A DNA stretch of 59,608 nt from Firm-13 sp964617375 (GCA_964617375.1 CAZTXQ010000015.1:1-59608); one strand, 5' to 3'. Shown: positions 16,604-25,635, counted from the first letter of the stretch. The notes: generated from the letters alone by a model not told the origin. Made by a program: numbers and translations.

Positions 16604-16877
16604 TGATAGTGAAAACCGATGAGGTGAAAGTAACGTCACGGCAAGCACCCACAGAGAGCGGATGACGGTGGAATTTCCGCGGAAAGCTGCATGGCAAATG
16701 GTTTACCGAGGGCAAGGGGAACGGCTTATTAAGCCTAGTATCCGAGACGCATGCCGGCGTTATCGGAAGAGAATGCATTCGCATTTTCGAATAAGCGGAT
16801 TTGCCGGCGACGGCAGATCAATTAAGGTGGTACCGCAGATTTTTATCTGTCCTTTTAATCGAAGGGCAGATTTTTTT
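16604..16877 (+). promoter_or_regulatory. T-box leader (tRNA-sensing riboswitch) with terminator
   Basis: The T-box consensus AAGGTGGTACCGC is at 16824-16836, followed by a terminator: ATCTGTCCTTT (16845-16855), six-base loop, AAGGGCAGAT (16862-16871), then T-run. Upstream, stem I features are visible: AGTA near 16631, AGAGAGCGGATGACGGTGG near 16661, and a lower helix GGTGAA/TTTACC. The 3' side of the specifier loop reads CAAATGG at 16695-16701. By loop alignment the specifier is TGG (Trp), but a one-base shift gives ATG (Met), and the T-box variable base (T) would favour an A discriminator. An uncharged cognate tRNA should stabilise the antiterminator and allow iorA transcription. Confidence 0.88.
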
Positions 16878-16901
16878 ATTTTCGAGAGGCGAGGTAGAAG
16901 C

Positions 16902-18674
16902 ATGGAAAAATTTCTGATGGGTAATGAGGCGATCGCGTGGGGGGCCATCCGTTCGGGCGTGACGCTCGTGGCCGGATATCCCGGGACACCGTCAACCGAG
17001 ATCCTGGAGACAGTTGCCGCAAATAATGATGGAAGCATCTATGTGGAGTGGTCTGTCAACGAGAAAGCGGCGGTGGAAATCGCAGCCGGCGCATCCTATG
17101 CCGGCGCCAGAACTCTGGTTACGATGAAGCAGGTCGGACTTAATGTGGCGTCTGATCCCTTGATGAGTCTTGCCTATGTCGGCGTCAAAGGCGGCATGGT
17201 TATCGTATCGGCAGACGATCCGGGTCCGATTTCATCACAGACCGAGCAGGACACGAGGCATTTCGCCGCTTTTGCCAAAGTTCCCGTCTTTGATCCGTCT
17301 TCACCGGAAGAAGCCTACGCTATGGTTGAAGATGCTTTTCAACTCTCCGAAAAATACCATACCCCCGTCATTCTGAGACCGACCACCCGTATTTGTCACG
17401 GCTGTGCTTCGATGACGATTTCTGACGAGAGCCAAGTACACCCGGCCGAAGGTTTCCAAAAGGATCCGAAATGGGTTATTTTCCCAAGGCTCTCTTATCA
17501 GAATCACCTGAGTATCGAGAAGAGAAACCCGGAGATCGGACGCGAATTTTCCCGATATCGCTTTAACGCGCTTTCCGGCACCGGAAAAACGGGCATCGCG
17601 ACGGCCGGCATCAGTTATCAGTATGTTATGGAAGCGCTCGGCACAGCGGAACGGAAGATTCTTAAGGTTGCGACACCGCACCCCTTTCCGGAAGACCTGG
17701 CCGTCCGTTTTCTCGAAGGCCTTGATGAGGTTCTAGTCGTCGAGGAGCTTGATCCCGTGATCGAGAATGAGCTCATCCGCATCTGCGGAAAATATTATCT
17801 TAATGTAACGGTCAAGGGCAAGCTGACCGGAGATATTCCGGCGGCCGGCGAGAACAGCGTCGAGACCGTTCGCGAGGCGATCTTCGGAAAGGCAGACGAC
17901 CCGTCTGCTCCGGAGGCGGAACTCCCCGCCCTTCCGGTCCGTCCTCCCGTACTTTGCGCGGGATGCCCGCACCGCGCGTCCTTCTACGCAGTAAAGCAGG
18001 CGATGAAAGGCCAAAAGGCCGTCTTTTCGGGTGATATCGGCTGCTATACCTTAGGCAACGCCCAGCCTCTCGACATGACGGACACCTGCCTTTGCATGGG
18101 CGCCGGAATCACTATTGCACAGGGACTCGGCCGGATCGAACCGGATGTAAGGCACTTCGCGTTTATCGGCGATTCCACGTTCTTTGCCTCCGGCATTACC
18201 GGATGCGTAAATGCCGTGTACAGTCACTCGAATATTACGATCGTCATTCTCGATAATTCGACGACGGCCATGACCGGACACCAGCCTCATCCGGGAACCG
18301 GAAGGACCATGATGGGGAGCGTATCGGAGAAGGTCAGCATTCCGAAAATACTCGAGGCGATCGGATTCAGGAACGTTCCCGTTATCAATCCGATGAATCT
18401 TGAAGAAGCGATCAAAGCCGTCGAGATCGCGGCGGATTACGACGGACCTTCGGCGGTTATTTTCAAGTATCCGTGCATCTCGGTCGCCAAACCGCTCCCC
18501 GGGTACCGGGTCGATGAGACTGCCTGCGTCGGCTGCAAAAAGTGCATCCGGCATCTCGGATGCCCCGCGATCTCCATGAAGGGCAAGAGAGCTTTCATCG
18601 AGCCGTCTCTATGCTACGGGTGCTCCCTCTGCGCGCAGGTGTGCCCGCAGAATGCAATAAAGGGAGGTAAATAA
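16902..18674 (+). CDS. iorA: Indolepyruvate ferredoxin oxidoreductase, alpha subunit
   Basis: 590 residues, full length. N-terminal pyrimidine-binding half: MGNEAIAWGAIRSGVTLVAGYPGTPSTEI and the activating Glu region YVEWSVNEKAA. C-terminal thiamine diphosphate half: GDIGCYTLG, then FIGDSTFFASGITG...LDNSTTAMTGHQ. Two 4Fe-4S clusters close the protein: CVGCKKCIRHLGCP and CYGCSLCAQVCP. The enzyme interconverts arylpyruvates and aryl-acetyl-CoA plus CO2 with ferredoxin. The ATG at 16902 lies 25 nt after the T-box terminator; longer frames run into the leader and are rejected. Pairs with IorB encoded one base downstream. Confidence 0.95.
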   Translation: MEKFLMGNEAIAWGAIRSGVTLVAGYPGTPSTEILETVAANNDGSIYVEWSVNEKAAVEIAAGASYAGARTLVTMKQVGLNVASDPLMSLAYVGVKGGMVIVSADDPGPISSQTEQDTRHFAAFAKVPVFDPSSPEEAYAMVEDAFQLSEKYHTPVILRPTTRICHGCASMTISDESQVHPAEGFQKDPKWVIFPRLSYQNHLSIEKRNPEIGREFSRYRFNALSGTGKTGIATAGISYQYVMEALGTAERKILKVATPHPFPEDLAVRFLEGLDEVLVVEELDPVIENELIRICGKYYLNVTVKGKLTGDIPAAGENSVETVREAIFGKADDPSAPEAELPALPVRPPVLCAGCPHRASFYAVKQAMKGQKAVFSGDIGCYTLGNAQPLDMTDTCLCMGAGITIAQGLGRIEPDVRHFAFIGDSTFFASGITGCVNAVYSHSNITIVILDNSTTAMTGHQPHPGTGRTMMGSVSEKVSIPKILEAIGFRNVPVINPMNLEEAIKAVEIAADYDGPSAVIFKYPCISVAKPLPGYRVDETACVGCKKCIRHLGCPAISMKGKRAFIEPSLCYGCSLCAQVCPQNAIKGGK

Positions 18675-18675
18675 T

Positions 18676-19266
18676 ATGTCAAGCAACTGCATTTTATCCG
18701 GGGTCGGCGGTCAGGGTACCATTCTCGCGTCCAAGCTCATCGCACAGGCGGCCATGGCGAAAGGCCTCCAGGTCCGCACGGCCGAAACGATCGGCATGGC
18801 GCAGCGCGGCGGATGTGTCGTAAGCCATGTCCGGACCGGCGCCGGAATTCATTCCCCCATGGTTTCGAAGCATGAAGCCGATATTCTCCTCGCATTCGAA
18901 CCGGCCGAAGCCGTACGCTGTCTTTCCTTTCTGAAAGACGACGGCGTCGTCATCGTAAGCAGCAAAGGAATTTCTCCGGTCACCTCGTCGCTCGGCAGTG
19001 TCGCCTATGACCCTCAGGCGATGATCGATTTTCTTCGCGAAAAGGTTCAAACCGTAATCGTCATCGATGCGGATGAAGCCGCGAAGGCCTGCGGTTCCGC
19101 CAAAGCCCTGAATGTTGTGCTTCTCGGTGCGGCATGTGCCTCCGGACGTCTGGGTCTTACTCTTGAAGAAATGAGAGCGGCCGTTGAAAAAAGAGTCGCT
19201 CCTCAATTTATTGAAATGAATCTAAAAGCATTGGCAGCCGGAGCGGCTTACGCATCGGAGCAATAG
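18676..19266 (+). CDS. iorB: Indolepyruvate ferredoxin oxidoreductase, beta subunit
   Basis: 196 residues, the typical size for IorB (the gamma-type domain of 2-oxoacid oxidoreductases). ILSGVGGQGTILASKLIAQA near the N-terminus is the family hallmark, followed by ETIGMAQRGGCVVSHVRTG. It supplies the second half of the active site and stabilises the thiamine-binding subunit. GGGAGG precedes the start and only one base separates it from iorA, so the two are co-translated. Confidence 0.95.
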   Translation: MSSNCILSGVGGQGTILASKLIAQAAMAKGLQVRTAETIGMAQRGGCVVSHVRTGAGIHSPMVSKHEADILLAFEPAEAVRCLSFLKDDGVVIVSSKGISPVTSSLGSVAYDPQAMIDFLREKVQTVIVIDADEAAKACGSAKALNVVLLGAACASGRLGLTLEEMRAAVEKRVAPQFIEMNLKALAAGAAYASEQ

Positions 19267-19286
19267 GAAAGGCAGGATCCCGGTAA

Positions 19287-20519
19287 ATGAAGATGAAGCA
19301 GGAACAATTTGACCTGATTTTGGCAGAGCTTAAGAACCTCAAGTCCGCAGGCGGATTCTATGCCCGGAAGCTTGAAGGCGTCGATGTCGACAGCATCCGG
19401 ACACAGGAAGACTTCGAGAAGCTTCCCTTTACCTGGAAGGGCGATTTGAGAGACGCCTATCCGCTCGGCCTTCAGGCCGTTCCCGAAGATAGAATCGTTC
19501 GCATCCACTCCTCCTCCGGCACGACGGGAACCCCCGTCATCATTCCGTATACCGCAAAAGACGTCGAGGACTGGGCGATCATGTTTGCCCGCTGCTACGA
19601 GACCGCGGGACTTACCAACATGGACCGTGTTCAGGTTACACCCGGATACGGCCTCTGGACGGCGGGCATCGGTTTTCAGGCAGGCGCCGAGCGCCTCGGA
19701 GCGATGGTCATTCCGATGGGACCCGGAAATACCGATAAGCAGCTTCGCATGATGCAGGATTTAAAGAGCACGGTCTTATGTGCGACGTCCTCCTACGCTC
19801 TGCTTCTTACCGAGGAAATCGAAAAGCGCGGCATCCGCGATCAGCTGTTCCTCAAAAAGGGCATCATCGGGTCCGAACGATGGGGTGAGAAAATGCGCCG
19901 CCGCATCGCCTCGGAGCTCGGCGTCAAGCTCTACGACATCTATGGGCTTACAGAGATCTACGGCCCCGGGATCGGCATCAGCTGCGACTGTGAATGCGGC
20001 ATGCACTACTGGGACGACTATCTCTACATCGAAATCATCAATCCGCAGACCGGCGAAGTCCTTCCCGACGGAGAAATCGGCGAAATCGTCATTACAACTC
20101 TGAAGAAGGAAGGCGCACCTCTGATTCGTTACCGCACGCACGATCTTTCCCGCATGCTCCCCGGCGAATGCGAATGCGGCTCGCCGTATCCCCGCATCGA
20201 TACGATCATCGGCCGCACGGACGATATGGTCAAAGTTAAGGGCGTTAATATCTTCCCGAGTCAGATCGATGAACTGCTTAAAGGCATCGAAGGTGCATCG
20301 AGCGAGTATCAGGTGATGATTGACCACTTGAACGGCAAGGACATCGTGACGCTTTTCGTCGAAAAGGAGCCCGCCGCGGATGCGGAGCAGCTGGCAAGTG
20401 TCATCGAGCATCTTTTCAAAATGCGGATCGGCATCTCCGTCACGGTTAAGCCCGTCGGTATCGGAGATCTTCCCAGGAGCGAGAAAAAATCCACGCGAAT
20501 TTACGACAACCGGTATTAA
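19287..20519 (+). CDS. paaK: Phenylacetate-CoA ligase family protein
   Basis: 410 residues. HSSSGTTGTPVIIPYT is the AMP-binding P-loop-like motif of adenylate-forming enzymes. LYDIYGLTEIYGPG is motif A5, and YRTHDLSRMLPGECECG then GRTDDMVKVKGVNIFPSQI are the PaaK C-terminal signatures. It is slightly shorter than aerobic PaaK and matches the anaerobic forms that sit beside IorAB. It activates phenylacetate, or indoleacetate/hydroxyphenylacetate, to the CoA thioester with ATP; in reverse coupling it could conserve energy from the thioester. It follows iorB by 20 nt in the same T-box operon. Confidence 0.9.
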   Translation: MKMKQEQFDLILAELKNLKSAGGFYARKLEGVDVDSIRTQEDFEKLPFTWKGDLRDAYPLGLQAVPEDRIVRIHSSSGTTGTPVIIPYTAKDVEDWAIMFARCYETAGLTNMDRVQVTPGYGLWTAGIGFQAGAERLGAMVIPMGPGNTDKQLRMMQDLKSTVLCATSSYALLLTEEIEKRGIRDQLFLKKGIIGSERWGEKMRRRIASELGVKLYDIYGLTEIYGPGIGISCDCECGMHYWDDYLYIEIINPQTGEVLPDGEIGEIVITTLKKEGAPLIRYRTHDLSRMLPGECECGSPYPRIDTIIGRTDDMVKVKGVNIFPSQIDELLKGIEGASSEYQVMIDHLNGKDIVTLFVEKEPAADAEQLASVIEHLFKMRIGISVTVKPVGIGDLPRSEKKSTRIYDNRY

Positions 20520-20540
20520 TCCGGCCGTAATTTTTCGGGC

Positions 20541-21070
20541 AATCAATGAGCAGAAACGCGCATTTGTCGGTGCCGCCGCTACATATAAACGGGAGCTTTT
20601 GGCGCGTTTTAGATGTACTGGCGCTCTCGAAAATCTTCATTTGTCAATGATTACCCACCATTTTGGTCAAATGCTTGATTTGGTGGGTAATTTTCGCGCA
20701 TCGCTATGCAACTGCACCGAACAATGCATTTCTCCTCATTGATTACCCGACAAAAAGCGGATATGACTGATATGGTGGGTAATAATTACCCCCCCAAATA
20801 CAAAAATGACTGATTCGGTGTGTAGATCATTGACAAATAACTTTATAAATGCATGTTGATATATATATATTGTGGAAGAAATGACTCGCTTAGTAGGTAA
20901 TCATTGACAAATAACCGTGTAATTGCTCATTGATCTACACACCAAAAGACGGAATCATCTAATTTGGTGGGTAATCGCAACGCCACGTGTGCCTATCAAT
21001 GAGTAGAAATGCGTTTATTTGTCAATGATCACCTTTCAAGCCCGGGAAAATGTCCGATATGTTGGGTATT
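20541..21070. repeat. Array of degenerate ~42-nt palindromic units
   Basis: Six copies of a TGGTGGGTAAT-like arm start near 20681, 20773, 20816, 20892, 20965 and 21060. Most are preceded by an ATTACCC-type arm about 30 nt upstream. Unit 1 (20650-20691) is an 11-bp perfect hairpin with a 20-nt loop, and unit 2 (20742-20783) has identical dimensions. Between units recur CATTGACAAATAA and its complement TTATTTGTCAATG, plus CTCATTGAT/ATCAATGAG. GGTGTGTAGATC (20817-20828) and GATCTACACACC (20932-20943) are exact inverses. No open frame of note lies inside. 21071-21362 holds only ordinary-looking spacer. Confidence 0.85.
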
Positions 21071-21362
21071 TCGCGCTTATGCGGCGAAAGGCAACTCAAA
21101 GTTATTCATTCTGAATGGCTTCTTCCTTGTTAAGCTTCAGCCAGTTTCGCGGAAGCAAGCTCGAGACAAGGCTTGAAGTTCTGAGACAGCCCCTTCTCTT
21201 TTGGAAAAGCGGCAAAAAGAAGCCCGAAAGCCCTGTATGAATATGCTTTTCACCTGAATTCCACGTGAATTCACGAAGGAATCCTTATCTTTTCCCGCGC
21301 TTTTTTACCTGGATTTAACATAATGAGTATGTAAACGCATATGAGATGTGAGGAGAAAAAGC

Positions 21363-23327
21363 ATGAGAAAAATATCTGAGAAAAACCGGAGCCTCCCGAT
21401 ATATCAGGTGATTCCGGCCATATTGTCCTTAAGTCTTCTAACCGCCTGCTCGCTTCCCGGAGCCTCGGGAACATCCGCCTCTTTAGCCTCGGGAGCCTCG
21501 GAAACCTCGGAAACCTCGGAAGTCTCCGGGACGGTTTCCGGCAATATGGACGAAACAGCCGTCGTCTCATCGGTTTCCTCCGGTTTTGACGACGCGGACA
21601 AAGATGCTTCCTGGGACAAGAGTTCTTCAACCCTGATCTCCCTTCAAGGCTCTTCGGCGTCCGTCGACGGGAGCGGCGCTTCCGCAGATCAGAACATAAT
21701 CACGATTACATCCGCCGGAACGTATGTTATAAGCGGAACACTCTCCGACGGACAGATTCTTATCGACACCGAAGATGCGAATCCCGTACGGCTCGTATTG
21801 AACGGTGCCTCGATCAGCTCATCCGGGAGCGCCCCGATCTATGTCGAAAAAGCTGCCAAAGCCGTTCTGATTCTTGCTGAAGGCACAGAAAACAATCTTG
21901 CGGACGGATCGGACTACACCTATTCCGACGCAGAAGAAGAGGAACCGGATGCAGCGCTTTTCAGCAAGTCGGATCTGACGATAAACGGAACCGGAACGCT
22001 TTCAATCGACGCGAATTTTAAACACGGAATCAACTGCAAGGATACGCTTAAGATTCTTGATGCGACTCTCAATGTCGATGCGGTTTCCGACGGTATCCGC
22101 GGCAAAGACAGCATCGCGGTTCAAAATGCGAATCTTACGGTGAATGCAGGAAGCGACGGCATGCAGTCGAGCAACGATACGGACAGTTCACTCGGCTATA
22201 TCGTGATCGAGTCCGGAACCTTCCGGATTACCTCCGGAAATGACGGTATACAGGCCGAAACGGCCCTGCTTATAAAGGACGGCGATTTCACCGTTACGAC
22301 CGGCGGCGGAAGCGATACCGAATCCGATAGCATGAAAGGCTTAAAAGCCGGCACGGATATCACAATACAGGGCGGCAGCATCACAGCAGACACCGCGGAC
22401 GACTCGATTCATTCCGGCGGCAGCCTTGAACTTACCGGCGGAACGCTCACGCTCAGCTCAGGCGACGACGGTCTGCATTCGGATTTGACCATGCAGCTGG
22501 ACGACGGAACGGTTACTGTTACCAAATCCTACGAGGGAATCGAGAGCGCACTTTTGACAATAAACGGCGGTACCTACTACATAACCTCAAGTGACGACGC
22601 CCTCAACGTGGCGGGAGGAACCGACAGCTCCTCCGACACGGCCGGCGGCATGAACGCCATGGCAACCACGGGAGTCAACAATCTCTTCATCAACGGCGGC
22701 TATATTTATGCAGATGCCGGCGGAGACGGACTTGATGCGAATGCCTCCATAACCATGACCGGCGGGACGGCGATTGTTAACGGCCCGACCAACGACGGCA
22801 ACGGCGCGGTGGATTATGCAGGGACCTTTCACATGACCGGCGGTCTTTTGATTACAGCGGGAAGCTCCGGTATGGCCCAGGCTCCCGACTCGGAGTCCAC
22901 TCAGAATGTCGTCACGATTTTCTCCGATACGGAGCAGACCGCGGGCACGATCATCCGCATTGAAGACGAGGAAGGCAACGATATTCTGACCTTTGCTCCC
23001 TCCAAAAATTACAGTTCCGTCGTGCTCTCTTCTTCCGCACTTACGACGGTAAGTACGTATAAGGTATTCTTCGGCGGATCCTCGACGGGAACGGTAGAGG
23101 ATGGGCTCTATACGGGAGGCAGCTATAGCGGCGGAACCGAATCTACGGGCTTCACGGTTTCGACAGTCGTAACGACCGTTGGTTCCGGCGGAGGCATGAC
23201 CGGCGGTATGGGCGGCGATATGGGCGGCGCGGCCGGCCAGGGTGGCCCGGGAGGCAATATGGGCGGAAAAGGTCAGAACGGCACGCCGCCCGATATGGCG
23301 GACGGATCTGCGCCTTCGATGCCGTAA
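21363..23327 (+). CDS. Carbohydrate-binding domain-containing lipoprotein
   Basis: 654 residues from the ATG behind GAGGAG. The lipoprotein signal ends in LTACS (Cys about 28). A Ser/Thr/Glu-rich linker (to about 85) is followed by a long beta-helical region of repeated short strands with G-x-D-G-I turns (KHGINCKD, DGIRGKDS, DGMQSS, DGIQAE, DSIHSGG, DGLHSD, DGLDAN). This is the pattern of the DUF4353/carbohydrate-binding domain family. The end is Gly/Met-rich (GGMTGGMGGDMGG). It is probably anchored on the outer face of the membrane and exposed to the wall. It is encoded directly before a VTC polymerase and DUF4956 gene, a recurrent trio in Firmicutes. Ligand unknown. Confidence 0.85.
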   Translation: MRKISEKNRSLPIYQVIPAILSLSLLTACSLPGASGTSASLASGASETSETSEVSGTVSGNMDETAVVSSVSSGFDDADKDASWDKSSSTLISLQGSSASVDGSGASADQNIITITSAGTYVISGTLSDGQILIDTEDANPVRLVLNGASISSSGSAPIYVEKAAKAVLILAEGTENNLADGSDYTYSDAEEEEPDAALFSKSDLTINGTGTLSIDANFKHGINCKDTLKILDATLNVDAVSDGIRGKDSIAVQNANLTVNAGSDGMQSSNDTDSSLGYIVIESGTFRITSGNDGIQAETALLIKDGDFTVTTGGGSDTESDSMKGLKAGTDITIQGGSITADTADDSIHSGGSLELTGGTLTLSSGDDGLHSDLTMQLDDGTVTVTKSYEGIESALLTINGGTYYITSSDDALNVAGGTDSSSDTAGGMNAMATTGVNNLFINGGYIYADAGGDGLDANASITMTGGTAIVNGPTNDGNGAVDYAGTFHMTGGLLITAGSSGMAQAPDSESTQNVVTIFSDTEQTAGTIIRIEDEEGNDILTFAPSKNYSSVVLSSSALTTVSTYKVFFGGSSTGTVEDGLYTGGSYSGGTESTGFTVSTVVTTVGSGGGMTGGMGGDMGGAAGQGGPGGNMGGKGQNGTPPDMADGSAPSMP

Positions 23328-23349
23328 CCAGTGAAAGGAGAGAAGATGT

Positions 23350-24066
23350 ATGGCGATAGCAACTTTCAAGAGATATGAGCTCAAATTCCTGATTGACGGG
23401 CGCCAGTACCGGGCGATTCTTCCGGCGTTACTCGAGCATATGAAGCCCGACGCATATTGTACCGGCGGCCGCGATTACCGGATTTATAACATTTATTACG
23501 ATACCGACGACAACCGTATTATCCGCTCCTCTCTGGACAAACCGTATCATAAGGAGAAGCTGCGCCTGAGAAGCTACTCCTCCCCGACACCTCCCGAAGG
23601 CGAGGTCTTCCTCGAAATCAAAAAGAAGACCGGGGGAATCGTACACAAAAGGCGGGCGTCCATGACCTTGAGCGAAGCATACCGCTTTGTCGGGAACGGT
23701 GAACCGCCTGAGACTTCCGACTATATAAATGCTCAGGTCATCCGCGAGATCGATTTTTTTATGAAGCAGAACCCCGTACATCCTGCCGCGTATATTGCCT
23801 ACCGGCGCAAGGCTTTTTTCGGGAAAACGGACAGGAATTTCCGCATTACGCTGGATTATGACGTCAGGACGAGACGCGACAATATCGGTCTCGAAAAGGA
23901 ATGTTCGGGCGAAGAGCTCTTAGACGATGACCGCTATCTGATGGAGGTCAAGATATCCGACTCGGTTCCTCTCTGGCTTGCCGATCTGCTGGCACAGGAA
24001 GGGATCTACCGAACAAGTTTCTCAAAATACGGAACCGAATATGTAAGGAGTAAAAGTATATGTTAG
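23350..24066 (+). CDS. VTC domain polyphosphate polymerase
   Basis: 238 residues, one VTC domain of the triphosphate tunnel superfamily. Inward-facing charged strands are visible in order: RYELKF (about 8-13), YYDTDD, KLRLRSY, FLEIKKK, RRKAF, ITLDYD, LMEVKI, and finally SFSKYG. In yeast Vtc4 this domain polymerises phosphate from ATP. Bacterial versions encoded beside DUF4956 are presumed to act similarly at the membrane, but this is inference. GAAAGGAG precedes the gene. It overlaps the DUF4956 start by 7 nt, so the two are probably translated together. Confidence 0.88.
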   Translation: MAIATFKRYELKFLIDGRQYRAILPALLEHMKPDAYCTGGRDYRIYNIYYDTDDNRIIRSSLDKPYHKEKLRLRSYSSPTPPEGEVFLEIKKKTGGIVHKRRASMTLSEAYRFVGNGEPPETSDYINAQVIREIDFFMKQNPVHPAAYIAYRRKAFFGKTDRNFRITLDYDVRTRRDNIGLEKECSGEELLDDDRYLMEVKISDSVPLWLADLLAQEGIYRTSFSKYGTEYVRSKSIC

Positions 24067-24752
24067 ATTCACTTTTTTACACGACGGCGGAAGATTCCGT
24101 CACATTAACCGCTCTTCTGGCCGCGATCGGCGCATCTCTTGTACTCGGACTCGTCATTAGCCTGGTTTATTTATTGACACATAAACGAGAGGGATATTCC
24201 GGCAGCTTCATCGTCACTCTGGTTATGCTGCCCGCCATCATCTCGGTTCTCATTCTCCTGATCGGAAGCAATGTGGCGCGTGCTTTCAGTCTCGCGGGTG
24301 CCTTCAGTCTGATCCGGTACAGAAGCGCTCCCGGCGACCCGAAGGATATCGCTTATGTTTTCTTCACCATGGCCGTCGGACTTGCCTGCGGAATGGGCTT
24401 TATCCCGTATGCAGCCGTTTTTGCCGTCATTCTGTGCCTTGTCATGGTTCTTATGCACTTCCTTAAATTCGGCACCTCCAAAAGCAGCCACATGCAACTT
24501 ACGATAACCGTTCCCGAAAACCAGAACTATCAGGGGCTTTTCGACGATATTCTCAACCGGTATACGAATTCCTGGAAACTTAAGAAAGTGAAAACCAGCG
24601 ATTTCGGAACGCTCTTTGATCTCTCGTACCATGTAGAGATGAAGTCGGATGCGGATCAGAAGCAATTTATCGACGACCTTCGCTGCCGAAACGGCAACAT
24701 GACCGTCTCTCTGGTATTGAAGGAATATGAGGAGCGCCTGACTCTCGCCTAA
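24060..24752 (+). CDS. DUF4956 domain-containing membrane protein
   Basis: 230 residues. Four hydrophobic helices lie in the first 140 residues, with the conserved loop GAFSLIRYRSAPGDPKDIAYVF between helices. A cytoplasmic C-terminal domain of about 85 residues follows (LTITVPENQNYQGLFDDIL...). The loop is the DUF4956 signature. The family has no proven function. Overlap with the VTC gene and its membrane nature suggest that it anchors or serves as a channel for the polymerase product. A 135-nt spacer with a new promoter follows. Confidence 0.88.
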   Translation: MLDSLFYTTAEDSVTLTALLAAIGASLVLGLVISLVYLLTHKREGYSGSFIVTLVMLPAIISVLILLIGSNVARAFSLAGAFSLIRYRSAPGDPKDIAYVFFTMAVGLACGMGFIPYAAVFAVILCLVMVLMHFLKFGTSKSSHMQLTITVPENQNYQGLFDDILNRYTNSWKLKKVKTSDFGTLFDLSYHVEMKSDADQKQFIDDLRCRNGNMTVSLVLKEYEERLTLA

Positions 24753-24815
24753 TCCGTTCTCTCTTCGCGCAGATTCATATCAATCGCTCCGGGATATGTC
24801 ATAAAATCTTGACCG

Positions 24816-24824
24816 TGGTATAAT
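24816..24824 (+). promoter_or_regulatory. Extended -10 promoter
   Basis: TGGTATAAT with TATAAT at 24819-24824, 64 nt before the lipoprotein gene at 24888. Confidence 0.55.
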
Positions 24825-24887
24825 GGAAGCAATCAAACCGTCCATATATACGCGTCTCAATGATAGAATAATCGGGAGAATGATGAT

Positions 24888-25502
24888 ATGAAGAAAATAC
24901 TAGTCTTATGTCTTGCTTCGGTAATGGCCTTTTCCGTAGCGGCATGTCAGCCGAAAGATTCAAATGTCTCCGAATCCACCTCTACCGCAGCGACGACCAA
25001 AGAAACAACGGAAGAAACAACAGAAGAGGAAACAACGGCGGCGACCACCGAAGCGACCGAGGCCGAAACGACGGCAGCTTCGTCCGCACCTGCCGAAGTA
25101 ACCATCACAGCCGAAGTGCCGGACGGATGGGCGCCGGTTGATGGTTCGGTTGCTATCCTCCAGTATCTGAAAGTCACTTCCAGTTTTATCGTGACGGAAG
25201 AGAAATATTTCAAGAGCGACAAACTCGATGAGATCGTCATCGAAGCAAAGGATGTCTTTTCGAAAACGTTTGACAATGTCGTATACGAAGGCGATCCCGA
25301 AACGATCACCGTCGCCGGGCAGGATGCCAGACAATTTGTATTGACGTGCGACATCAGTGATATGTCCTTCAAGTACCGGATTATCTACGTAAGTGCCGGA
25401 GGCAGAATCTTCTCGTTCCTTTTCGCCGATTTAGCCGAGACCTTTGATGGCATGACGGGCGAATACGATGAAATTCTGGCCGGAATTCAGATTACTTATT
25501 AA
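24888..25502 (+). CDS. Putative lipoprotein with Thr/Glu-rich linker and PsbP/DcrB-like domain
   Basis: 204 residues. The signal peptide ends in VAACQ (lipidated Cys20). Residues 23-65 are a low-complexity Thr/Glu/Ala linker (TTEETTEEETTAATT), likely spanning the wall. The C-terminal 135 residues are a single alpha/beta domain with VPDGW near its start and ITVAGQDARQFVLTC and GGRIFSFLF further on. This strand pattern resembles PsbP/DUF1795-type domains, but the match is by eye only. Own promoter upstream and a strong terminator behind, so it is monocistronic. Function unknown. Confidence 0.75.
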   Translation: MKKILVLCLASVMAFSVAACQPKDSNVSESTSTAATTKETTEETTEEETTAATTEATEAETTAASSAPAEVTITAEVPDGWAPVDGSVAILQYLKVTSSFIVTEEKYFKSDKLDEIVIEAKDVFSKTFDNVVYEGDPETITVAGQDARQFVLTCDISDMSFKYRIIYVSAGGRIFSFLFADLAETFDGMTGEYDEILAGIQITY

Positions 25503-25527
25503 CCCCAAACAGCTTAAAAGGAAGGAT

Positions 25528-25563
25528 GGCGTCTCACGGATACGAAGTGGGACGCCTTCTTTT
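25528..25563 (+). terminator. Rho-independent terminator of the lipoprotein gene
   Basis: GGCGTCTCAC (25528-25537), 9-nt loop, GTGGGACGCC (25547-25556), then TTCTTTT. A TATAAT box at 25568-25573 immediately follows and probably serves the next gene. Confidence 0.85.
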
Positions 25564-25635
25564 GCTGTATAATGAAATTGAAATCAATATCACATTTCTT
25601 ACCGAATCCATTTACTCGAATCAAAGGAGTATCGT

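Noticed and set aside
16662..16901. Upstream extension of iorA
   Set aside because: This in-frame stretch is the T-box leader and terminator; the supported start is 16902.
19776..20546. 256-codon minus-strand open frame opposite paaK
   Set aside because: Fully antisense to a gene with clear AMP-binding motifs; shows no recognisable domain and is an artefact of codon bias.
20541..21070. CRISPR array
   Set aside because: Units are degenerate, spacing varies from 43 to 95 bp, spacers share sequence, and no cas genes are present.
20541..21070. Integron attC cassette array
   Set aside because: No cassette genes between units, no integrase, and the arms lack the GTTRRRY core.
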